From assembly GCA_030435675.1 (NCBI GenBank), contig CM059622.1, forward strand, positions 11,284,001-11,348,000: a stretch of 64,000 nucleotides of DNA. Reading direction: 5' to 3'. Both the position numbers and the translations under genes were made by a program. This DNA comes from Steinernema hermaphroditum (taxonomy: Eukaryota; Nematoda; Chromadorea; Rhabditida; Steinernematidae). Positions 42,316 through 52,133 of this stretch are shown piece by piece. Position 1 is the stretch's first letter; each line of letters begins with the position of its first letter. The notes under the pieces are model-generated. The model was not told the DNA's origin and searched no databases. It saw only the letters and a list, made by a program, of their open reading frames with translations.

Positions 42316-43915
42316 TCAACAAAGAAGGAGTTGTCCTACAGTACCCCATTGAGCTAAAGGTGTTTTCTTGAGATAGACTGTCGGACCTTTATAATTTGCA
42401 TAATTTGAAAATGCTGCCAGTGTTTCAATGGCCGGCCTGATGTCGTGAGCATTGTGCGCCAGAAGCAATTCTACACGCTTCAGGAATGTTTTGAAGAGGG
42501 CGGCGGCGCCGATCGGCCAGTCATCGAGCGCTTTCCTCATGCTGGCGATCTGAAATGAATCGCGGTTCTTCAACAGTCTAGACGTCTACGGTTTGATTTT
42601 ATCTTCAGACAGACACAGACGTCTCCATGGTTGTCTGACGTGTGACGTCTCTGCAACGTGCATCGTGAGGACGGACTTACAAGAACAGGCTCGCCGAGAT
42701 CAGAGGGCTTCAGAAGTTCGTCCACCTCGGAGCAGTTGCCTCGAAGCCGAGACACGCGAGTCCTCGCTGAAGCGGAAGCTGGAGGAGCGTCTTTGCTCAC
42801 AGTATCCTACACAATCAGATTAGATACAATTGCAGACGTCTTCTTACAAAGTAGAGAGCGTCGATCAGTTGGCCGAAAGTTGTGGAGTTCATGGGGACGC
42901 TCCTTAGTCGTTCTCGGAGACCTTCCGAAAGACTGGCATAGGATTCAAGCAGAAGATTCCGATTTTCCGTGAAGGATGAGTGGACGGAGAGGTTCGCAGT
43001 ACTTGCCACGAGGCCCTCTATCTCGAGCATATCCGACCGCGTCCATCTGAACGTCGAGTTGTCCACGATATCTTGAAGGTCCATCTCGAGTTCCGATTTC
43101 GGGATTTCGTCGTAGTCGGCGTTCATCGACAGTCTCTTTTCAATCAACCCGTTCAGACCGTACTTCGACGAGAGGAACTGGCCAATCTCCATGAAAGTTC
43201 TCGTGGTTCCCCATTCGCCTAGTTCCATGGAAAACAGCTTGTCGCCGAAGAAGGCGTATTCGACGATGAATTCGCTGAGGAACTTGTGGAGCGATAGGAT
43301 CCGCTTGTCGAGGTCGTCCGTTTCCGCCAAGGCAGACTCCATCTGTTTCTCGAGGTCGCCGATGGCGTCTTGTAGAAGTGTGGGCATCAGGCTACGGGAG
43401 GAGTCGAACGCTTGCAGAAAGATGGGTTTCGAGCCCTGGGATTCGAGGAGGGAGGCGCCCCTGTCACTTGCTTCCTGAAATGAATTCATTAGTTCTCGTT
43501 TTTCTCCGAAAATACACTTTTCATGAAAGTTTCCCAACTCTATGGTAAAGAAAAAGACCTGCGGATCTTCAAAACTTACATAATTGAAGGTGTCGATCAA
43601 ATCCCCGAACGTTCCAAAGTTCAGCTCCTTGCCCACTTTAATCTGCCTCACTCGTTCGAACATCTTCGGATAGCGTTTGATGAGTTGATGGAACGCCGAG
43701 AGCGTCGACTCCCTCAACGCGGCTACAGTTTTTGCGTGAGTAGTCGCTCTGATGGCCACGGTGAGGTTCCCCAACGCTTTGCGCTCCTCGCGACTCCAAT
43801 TGAAGCTGTTGTCGTCGATGGCGTCGAAGAGATTTTCGGTGATCGGAGCATCAGGAGCTTCTTCGTCTCGGGAATCGGATGGCAAACTCGAGGAGTTCGA
43901 TGAGAAAAGCCTTTT
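42316..43915 (-). CDS. Unknown modular protein, 5' end unresolved
   Basis: Hand exons in minus order: about 43915-43580, 43474-42848, 42806-42681 and 42549-42316 (about 430 residues). Introns of 105, 41 and 131 nt have GTAAG donors; acceptors are TTTCAG for the first and third and TGTAG for the 41-nt one. No in-frame ATG exists in the first exon after the TAA at 43916-43918, so an upstream exon is missing from the model. The sequence repeats a ~100-130-residue helical module ending in a G-T-F-G-x-L-I motif: LNFGTFGDLIDTF, GEWGTTRTFMEIGQF, NSTTFGQLIDALYF and AQWGTVGQLLL. I recognise no named domain. The neighbour at 43961-44709 shares the module and is secreted. A splice between them (needing a phase-2 donor) is possible, which would make one gene. 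Confidence 0.6.
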
Positions 43916-43960
43916 TAGAACGGATAGACGATAGTACTAAACATGTAGTCTAGTGATCTC

Positions 43961-44709
43961 TCATCTCAAGTCACATCCCACATTTTGAGCGATTCCGAAG
44001 AACTCTTCGAGGTTCCCGAAATCTCCGATTGCTGTGTTTGCCAGTTCTTCTGTCAAATTGGGATACTTGGCAAAGGTGGCAGACAATTTAGCCATCTTAG
44101 TGTCATAGGGGTCTTGCCGGGTTGTCCTTAAAGTGCTAGAGACGTCATCACGAAGGGCTTTGATCTCCGAGGCCTTGTCAGGATGTTCTTCTTTGGCCAA
44201 ATCGAGAGCTGCTTCTAAAGGAGTAGGATCGACTACCCATTCCAAAATCTTTGGGATCTCCTCGTACTTCATCTGAAAGATTAACGTTTGCGGTGTCCAA
44301 TGTTGCATTCTACCTTCAGAGCTATGAGCCTCAGATCCCTCACAGTTCCCCATTCTCCCACTTTGTGAGTTTCGATGACTTCTTTGATATCCGGTCGCAT
44401 CCTTGCGAATTCGGACAGCTGCATGCTGCTCGCGACGAGGGCGTTCATCTTGTTGCTCGACGACACCACCTCGTCGATCTCCCTCAGAAGGGTGTCGAAC
44501 TCTTCTCCCGAAGACATCGGAATCTTCGGAGCGAGGCTTTGAAGAGAGGGAACGAGCTCCACCATTAATCTTTCGATATCGGCACGTTGAATCGATAGAC
44601 GAAACTCTTCTTCGCCTAAAGCCGGAGATGTTCTCGAAGACGAAAGAAACTTACAGAACGCAGTGGCGATGAAGAGTAATATTGGGATCACACGTATCCT
44701 CAAAGACAT
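43961..44709 (-). CDS. Unknown secreted protein with the G-T-x-x-x-L module
   Basis: Exons 44709-44655, 44615-44314 and 44272-43961 encode 222 residues. Introns are 39 and 41 nt. The first 18-20 residues (MSLRIRVIPILLFIATAF) form a clear signal peptide. Two modules follow, ending VGEWGTVRDLRLIALK and AIGDFGNLEEFFGIAQN, related to those in the adjacent gene. The only Cys residues seen are at the signal-peptide junction and near the end, so it is not a typical Cys-rich nematode secreted family. Role unknown; an extracellular or lumenal place is inferred from the leader only. Confidence 0.65.
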
Positions 44710-44775
44710 GGTTAGGTCTGAATGAAGCGGAGACGCGAGAGCGGCGTCCTTTTTTCGGGAAAAGTGACCTAACAT

Positions 44776-45517
44776 GCAGAGCGAATCTGTACAACCTAAT
44801 TACTTTCTTTGTGTCATGGTGTTGTTTTCTCCGTGAAAGTGATTGATGCGATTTTAAAGTCAACGACGCCGAACGGTTTCAGAAAATCGGTAAACAGAAA
44901 CCAGTGAATTATGGACTTTCACTTAATAGGATGTGCGCGTCGTTTTCGGTGAAATTGCGCTTCACAGCATATCTAGAATCCGTTCTCAGCGCAAAACGAG
45001 GAACTGACTGTGCTTATGATGTAATCCCTTTGGGAACGCAAAGGAAACAGAACTTCCTGAAGGACTTCTTGGTTGCATCAACTGTTCTTTTCCAATCGAA
45101 AGCCTTTTACATTCCGGATTTAGATGTTTCCTGAAATAATTCTAAGCTGGCGATGATTTTTTTTTTGGAGAAAGGAACTGTTAATACACTGATTTCACAT
45201 CCTGTGGCGCTCACTGTTTGTCTCCATCAAATGACATGTCCCCCTTGCAGTGATTCTTTCGACGTTCGAGTTCGTTTCCTTAACATTGCGAATTCATTAA
45301 GGCACTTTCATCGAAGTGTTTCGCGACCAAACCACTATATAACCTCTTCCTTTCGTCCAATCCTCGTTGTTATTTCGCACAAGTTGGCTCTGACCGTTTG
45401 CAATGTGATCGTAAGGAGAACACAAACTATTCAGGTGATTTCAATTTATTCAACTTATTATTTCAATTTTAGTTGTTGCAAAGTCTTCAAAGTTAAATGA
45501 TACGCGGAAGCTACATA
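44776..45517. other. Intergenic, no gene seen
   Basis: Short frames such as 44904-45134 and 45153-45500 show no domain, codon bias or splice structure that I can defend. Confidence 0.4.
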
Positions 45518-45753
45518 CTATACCATCGGATTCTGATGGGACTTCCTCAGAGCTTTCATCTCTAGTGTTTCGGTTGTCGAACGTTTGCCACGCTTGTTCA
45601 TCTTTCGTTCTTTGTAGCAGCAGGCTACGGTCAATAGGAGAGCAATGGCAAAGGCTGCCAGGCCAATCAGGAGTCCCGTGGTGTTCATATCTCTCGTATC
45701 TTGAAAATCTTGTAATCATGTGTCGAAGAAAGTGGCAACTTACCGACACGCAT
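45518..45753 (-). CDS. Putative two-exon membrane microprotein (63 residues)
   Basis: Exon 1 is ATG to 45744 (10 coding bases), with donor CG|GTAAGTT. A 44-nt intron ends TTTTCAAG, and exon 2 is 45699-45518. Joined, the frame is open for 63 codons. A short N-terminal head (MRVDTRDMNTT) is followed by one hydrophobic segment (GLLIGLAAFAIALLLTVACC), then a basic stop-transfer stretch (KERKMNKRGKR) and a ~20-residue tail. This is the layout of a single-pass protein with a cytosolic basic side. An unspliced start at the ATG for MNTTGLL would give 56 residues. Family unknown. Confidence 0.5.
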
Positions 45754-45932
45754 TTTTACGGCGACGTAGCTTTTATCGAACGAGAAGCGCAATCTGAAAG
45801 GAACTGCATGACTTTACGACATAAGCTGGCATGGATGAGAAAGTGAATATCGGCGAAAGGATGGCCGGGCCTCTACTGTCACCGCAGACGGACAATTCGC
45901 CCATGTTGTAACGGCGCCCTTACGTGAACGGT

Positions 45933-46448
45933 GGGCCGAAGCGTATGGGCGTTTCAACCAAAGACGCCACTGTGACGCCGACGAAACGGACGGCTGCCGC
46001 TGTCTCCACAAGTTTTGCATACGCTGCAGCCTAAGTGTCGCGAGCGAGACGCTCTCACAAAAAGCGATCTGATATCGAAAACAAAACGGAAGAGTTTTTT
46101 GTCTAATTTGCATTTCGTTTTGATATCTCTAGCATGAGAAAGAAACAATTTGTGCAAATGAGTGTTTGTGAAGAAACGGAGGAAGATGCGAAATGTTCGT
46201 CAGCATATAAGAAGCCTAATACAGTCGAGACGGAACAGTTATCCTCGATTCTACATGTTTATTCAGTGCAACAACTTTCAGTGATTTCTGCTGATTTAAC
46301 AGCGTCTATCAGTGAGTGACTTATGCAACCTATACAAGCTACTGTATCAATTAGGGCCGAAGCGTACGGCCATCAGCCAAAGACGCCACTGTGACGCCGA
46401 CGGTGACGAGATGGACGACTGCTGCTGTCTCCACAAGTTTTGCATACG
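45933..46448. repeat. Pair of ~90-bp direct repeats
   Basis: 45933-46023 and about 46354-46448 share GGGCCGAAGCGTA, AAAGACGCCACTGTGACGCC and GTCTCCACAAGTTTTGCATA, with small indels. The DNA between holds no supported gene. Confidence 0.7.
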
Positions 46449-46805
46449 AGACAAGAGACGATTTTTCTCAAGTTTGGGCAACTGACTCTAAATGAGTTTC
46501 ACTTCATCGACACTTTATCCCTCACGACCGTTCTTGCCGATAACATCACTTCGACAAACGAAGATGAGTCAGTTTTCGCCCAGCCAATAATAAAAAAGTG
46601 CATGCTGATGTGTACCGTTTGACAATGAATCCTCCCATCTGCGCTTCCCTATGGGGCACCTGTGTGATCACAGACATCAAAACAACTTTTTGTCCGCGAC
46701 ACCGTATCCACAAGTCGTAAACATTGTCGCTGATTTCGTAATCGCAAGTTAGTCATTATGGTTCATCCTGTGGTAGATCCAGCTTTTGTCGCTTACCATG
46801 CACCA

Positions 46806-46877
46806 TCCCATGTGGTCTAGTGGTTAGGATTCGTGGCTTTCACCCACGCGGCCCGGGTTCGATTCCCGGCATGGGAA
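46806..46877 (+). tRNA. tRNA-Glu (anticodon TTC)
   Basis: 72 nt. The acceptor stem TCCCATG pairs with CATGGGA, and the discriminator is A. The A box is TGGTCTAGTGGTTAGGA and the B box GGTTCGATTCC. The anticodon loop is CTTTCAC within stem CGTGG/CCACG. A T-run for polymerase III termination follows at about 46881. Confidence 0.97.
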
Positions 46878-46990
46878 GAGCTTTTGCCTTCTTTTCTCAC
46901 TTCTTTTTTTATGCTTTATTTCAGTTGTAAGGAAATCGGACAAGTGGGTTCCTCTGATACACTTGAAAAAGTACTAAAATGTTTAAAAAA

Positions 46991-47063
46991 TGCCACGAGC
47001 CGGGATCGAACCGGCGACCTTTAGATCTTCAGTCTAACGCTCTCCCAACTGAGCTATCATGGC
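46991..47063 (-). tRNA. tRNA-Phe (anticodon GAA)
   Basis: 73 nt on the minus strand. The acceptor stem GCCATGA pairs with TCGTGGC imperfectly. The D-arm is TAGCTCAGTTGGGAGAGC, the anticodon loop ACTGAAGAT and the T-arm GGTTCGATCCC. The plus-strand A-run 46985-46990 gives the T terminator directly after the gene. No intron. Confidence 0.95.
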
Positions 47064-48459
47064 TTGTTGATCTACACACTTCCACAATGATGTTACTGCA
47101 CTTTACCATTTTGCCTCCTCGTTTCCTAGAACTCAAAAGTCAATTTTTTCGGTGGATCAAAGGGGCCTTCTTCTCTCTTAAACGTTTGTTTGTGTCGACT
47201 CACTTAAATACACAAAACACTAGAGGGTTGGGTAAACATGCAGCCAGCGACGGAGGGGAAGTAGAAAGGTGCGTAAGTAACCTCTTCCGCTCCATATTCG
47301 CGTCTCTTCTGCGCCCATGTTCATCGAGAATTGTTCATTCTTCACTTTCAGGCGTCCATTATCATTACGTTTGCACAGGTTATAGCATCAAGAGCGTGTA
47401 TTCTCGATCGGCCATCATTCTACGTCATCCTGAGCTCATCCCACTCACTGCGTCTAGCCGTATAATTAATTGTCCCAACTGTAAAATCGTTTCCTCGCCG
47501 GGCGCACTTAATTCCGCGTGTTCCTATCCGCCTTGTCACTCACCCGAAATTTAATTGAGCGAACGTACGCGCTCACCGCTTTGTCTCCTTTGCAATTTTC
47601 GGCGCTCCAACGCCCCTCTCTGGCCCTCTTTATGTTTCTCATAATGATGCGCGCGGCGCTCTTCTACCAGTAGCGCCCGAATATAGCCCTTGGCGGCAGT
47701 TCTGCCCGCCAACGGGTGCACCGAATCAATATCAGTTCTTTCTTGGGTCGGACGGGGCCGAGTGGGCGCCGGTCGACCCTTTAGGCAACCGCTAAACTCT
47801 CCATTGTTTCCATTTTCGGCGAATTCTTCGGGAGGCCGTCGCCCCGCGCCGAGGTGAACGACCGTGTGAAAAAGGCGCTGCCGTCTTTGTTTTGCTTTTC
47901 GTCGTGGGTGGTCCTGAGTGCTCATAGGTGTAAATAGTGCTGTTCGGGGGGAGGGCGTGGGAACCGGTTCTGGTTTGTTTGATGCGTTTTTCAAGTAACG
48001 GCGGCCTCGTTGAAAGGTATCGCGGAATGGAATGTTTCTTGTTTGGCGTTGTTTGCTTATCGCGCAATTTCTCAAAATGTTGCTTTTTCCCACTTTTGCG
48101 TCGATGTTTGTGGTCCTCTTTGAGGTTCCGAATATCCAATTTTCGGACATTTCTCTGGATTTGCAGTTTCGTTGTGCAGGTGCTAACAAGTTGATGATGT
48201 ATAAATGCATTATTTTTGATTCAAAGTGCTTCATAAGCGTTCCTGATCTGTCGCTTGATATTCCTTCCACGGAGCTTAACAGAATCATAGTATAGGTGGG
48301 CATTTCCGATTATTTTTTTTTGTTTTTGATTCTTGTCAAAATAGGACGCTGACTTCTAGGCCAATTTTTGGATGTTTGCTGTACATGTCCTTAACAAGTT
48401 CAGCTTTTCGAATAAAAGGGGAACTGTTCGCCTATATCGAAGTTTATGCGCATTTTTAT

Positions 48460-48960
48460 CTATGTTATTAAATTGAAAAATTCATAATCACTTTTAATCA
48501 TGGAGAACATGGATTGCAGGTCTGCGTAGCTGCATAAATAGATTATTTTTGTCGTGGAAAAATTTAAAAAAATTAAAAAAAGCTTCTTCGAGAGCAAAAT
48601 CGTGCAATTTTATCGGCATGAGCTTTGTTCACATTTCTAGCCATATTATTAAATTTGAAAATTCATCTTCAGATAATCGGTTTTTACATGCGTATTTTTA
48701 GGTGTTTTATTAAATTGAAAAATTCAGATTATCATTTAGGAGAATTAAGGAGAATATGGATAAACGGATTATTTTTGAACTAGAAAGCTTTGTTTGCGCA
48801 TAATTTTCCTGAATATTTCTTCTGGAGAGTTGCATGATTATGTATGTGCTGTGCCAGTCTGTCTTTTCGAATAAAGGGGGAAAATGGAGACGCAAGCCTT
48901 GTGCTTTGCGCGCATTTTTACCCGCATTATTAAATTTGAAAATTCATCTCCACATAATAA
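48460..48960. repeat. Degenerate repeat cluster (TTATTAAATT(T)GAAAA(A)TTCA)
   Basis: Four occurrences, at about 48466, 48650, 48706 and 48928, are set in AT-rich DNA. They are accompanied by paired CTTTTCGAATAAA motifs near 48404 and 48868 and by GCGCATTTTTA words. It looks like two or more diverged copies of a ~200-460 bp unit. Confidence 0.6.
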
Positions 48961-51229
48961 TTATACACTTAAATTTCGAGGAAATGGACTGAAATAGAAG
49001 ACCGTTCCAATAGGGTCACAGGCACTTTGGCATCGGAAGGTAACGTCAATACGATAACGAGCACCTCGCTCCCACGATTTGCTCATTATTTACTCGAATT
49101 TCAACATAATTTCCCCGACGGGTCACTCGACGACGCCGAGCAATCGAGCAGACCTCCTTGCGCGGGCACTTGATTCCCGATGTCCGCTATGGGAATACAT
49201 TATTCATGGCTTGTTGACTGGCCACAACCGGGCTCAAACCCGCTGCAAGTGGCTATTAGCCCGTTTGGAGGAAAAAGCGTTCAATTAGTGCAGGCTTGAC
49301 GCTGTCCGGCAGACACTACATGTTGTCGCCCTGATCTTGCCTTCGCGTGTGTCATTACCGATTATCGTTAATCCAATTATGGCCTTCGCCTCGCCCCTTC
49401 CGCCGACATTTGTCCGACACTGACCACAACCACCTTGTTTCGCGCTCGATGGGAACCGTCGGTGAGTGATATATGACCGAAGTGGTGGCCGACGACCCGA
49501 CTTGAAGAGGGCTGGCGGCTCGCCGAGTGCCTTCCCCTTCCCCTCCTCCTCCTCTCCTTTCCAAAGCGATTCGTCCGCTCTCCGTCGGTGTTCCTCGTGT
49601 TTTATGCATTTTGAATGGGTGGGAATTTGGCGAAAAAGCCATAATTCGGTTGTTGTCGAGAAGTGGCTCAATTGGTTAACCTGTGGCCCATTCGAATGTT
49701 GGCCAATTTTAGTGCTGCTCATATTTTTATGTCCTCTTTTCGCATTAATGGGCAATTTGGGCAACGCTAAGCAGCTGTCCGCTGCTGACACCTTTCGCTT
49801 TTTTGTCCATCTGTTTCCGCTGATGAGCAAAGGTCGATGGTTCCGTTCCTTCGCTGACTCATTAGTCAAAGTGCTTGTTGTAAGGGCGACGGATCGATGC
49901 AAATGCGGCGTTCTACCTGAGGTCATTAATTATTTGTCGTCTCGATAACTACCAATGGTTCCTGCAAGAGTGCAACCATACGTTACTCATAACTCAATGG
50001 TCATCATAATGGTGGAGGTTGTGACATTGGGAAATTTAGAAAAATCATCTTAAAATACGACTTTTTGTTTTTCATTAGTTCCATTTTCACCTAAAATTTT
50101 CATATTTTCTGCACATCTTTCAGCAGAGTATCACTCCTTCCGCCTCAGGCATTTTTGTCATTTGCGCACTTGTGTTCACATATCGGCCAAAAGCACTTTG
50201 GGGACGTACCCATAAATCTTTTGCGGGTATCTCTCTTTCTCTTAACTTATTTATGCATTGCGCGCTACTTGACAACGACCTTCTGGCCCTGAGAAATGTT
50301 GCCATCGCTTGAGAGACGTTCTTTCTGCTTTGTGTATATCGCTACTCTCTCTTCACAATGAAAGAATCGTGTGTTTTTGTAAATGTGGTGGTGGAAAAGT
50401 CGTCATTGTAACGGCCGAAAACATCTGTTCACAACATCGTTTCTGCTCTTCTCCCGCGGCGCCGCCATCACACATGTCCTTCGAGACGCTCGAGACCGTT
50501 AGTTTTTGCTTTGTGTCCGTGCTTCCTTCTTCTGCCGTCCACTCGTCCACTTCGTGGAGACCAGCTGCCCTTCGCTTCAGCGATTTGCTCTTTTCACCAC
50601 TGTGCCTTTCCTATTAATTTAATGGATGCTTTATTTTATCTGTTTTCCATCAGATTTTTGATCGGAAGAAATGGTGATAGAAAAAGTACTGACCTAATCG
50701 GAATCGGCGATTCGAGTACGACTGTTCGACCTTGAGTAATGCAATTTGCGTTTCGATCTGCAACCATTGATTCCAATACTTCGATTGCGCGTCATTCAGA
50801 CATCGATATCAACAGACCACACGATGATGATCCTGATATTTTTGATTGCATTGCTAATTGTGAAGAAATTGCGTAAAAAACCAAACAGGCATGTATCTCT
50901 TTTGCCCCTGTTAGATATAGTTGCGGTGTAGTTGGTTGCCATGAGAACTTGTACAGTACTGCGACTGAATTAAAAACTACTGTCGTACTAAGGGGATTAA
51001 GGACGACGACCGCATTCCCTACCTTTTCTCGCCCATCATATAACATCGCTCTAGGAAGTAAATGACTAATAAATTACTATTGGGCGTTCTTAACCATTTT
51101 ATATTTTTGCACTAGGGACGTTCCTAGTTGTTTTCTGCTTCATTTTAGGTTATAAGGATTGATTTGCGTGAGTTGCGAGCTTGCCTATCATGCGATTTAG
51201 CTTTCATTGGTTTTCAGACTCCTGAACAC

Positions 51230-51475
51230 TGATGAAGATGATTATTAAGTGAGTTCAAAAACGATTCTTTGCAGAGCATAAAGAGCAAAACACAGTCTTT
51301 TTGGAATATTACAAAGCGTAGCTGCACAAAAGGTCTGATGTCAATTCTGGACTTTCTGGAAGGTACATGAAGATGATTATTAAATGACTTCAAAGTCCTT
51401 TTTTGTGATGTTTCTTTGCAGAGCGTACAGTCTTTTTGGCCAGGAATACTACACAGCTTAGCAGCACAAAAGGTC
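51230..51475. repeat. Pair of ~105-bp direct repeats
   Basis: 51230-51334 and 51366-51475 share GAAGATGATTATTAA, TTCTTTGCAGAGC, CAGTCTTTTTGG and GCACAAAAGGTC. No coding signal. Confidence 0.65.
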
Positions 51476-52133
51476 GCCCATTCACATAAACTTTTTTCCG
51501 TTTTAGCGCTGCTGCACCCTCTCCGTTATCCAGAAAATGAATAAGCGCGTGCACTGCGACCGTTCGCTATGACTCACCCGCATCGATTGATCGCCACGGG
51601 CCCCATTCGGACGGCGACGGCGGCGCTCCTCCTCGAGTAATTATTTTACCCAGCGACGCGAGCCAATTATGCGCACATCGCCACGGCCTCCGCCGCCGCT
51701 GGAGGACGGTTTTTTCGCGCGCGCGACCCGCTGTTGTAGCGCCGCCGTCGCTTTTCGTGGCGACGGCTACTCGACCTCGGGTTGCTCGCTCGTGTTGTTG
51801 TTGTGCGACACGAATCGATTTTTGGCTCTTCGGAGTCGGTCGGGAGAGAGAGAGTCCCGACCCGGGACGGAGAGGCCGCCGAGGGAGAGGATTTGCGGTG
51901 GCGGCGACTGTGCGGATTAGCCTCGATGATGAGTTATTATTTTTTTGCGCGTCGGCGATGCTCGAGATTGATCGGTGGGCTAATGAGCGCGTGTGTGTGT
52001 TCCGTTCTCGCACTGATCGAAGGAGCGCGTTTCTGTTTTTGTTGTGCGCTAATTAGTGATTCCTTCCTGGAAATAGAGCTGCTTTTAGAACGCCGCGGAA
52101 AACGCTCCGGGAAGCGCTTGTTGTGAGCGCAGC

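Larger units (their letters stand above)
47064..52133. other. Long intergenic region upstream of DIP2
   Basis: I see no supported gene. GC-rich patches at 47530-47960, 49370-49560 and 51560-51950 produce long spurious frames without domains. The last one directly precedes the DIP2 start and may be its promoter region; it includes a GAGAGAGAG run near 51845. Confidence 0.5.

Noticed and set aside
47551..48303. Minus-strand 250-codon frame in GC-rich DNA
   Set aside because: Arg/Pro-rich composition, no motif, no splice context; long only because of GC content.
49200..49275. tRNA-like string near a second CTTGTTGACTGGCC segment
   Set aside because: No acceptor stem or complete A and B boxes can be folded.
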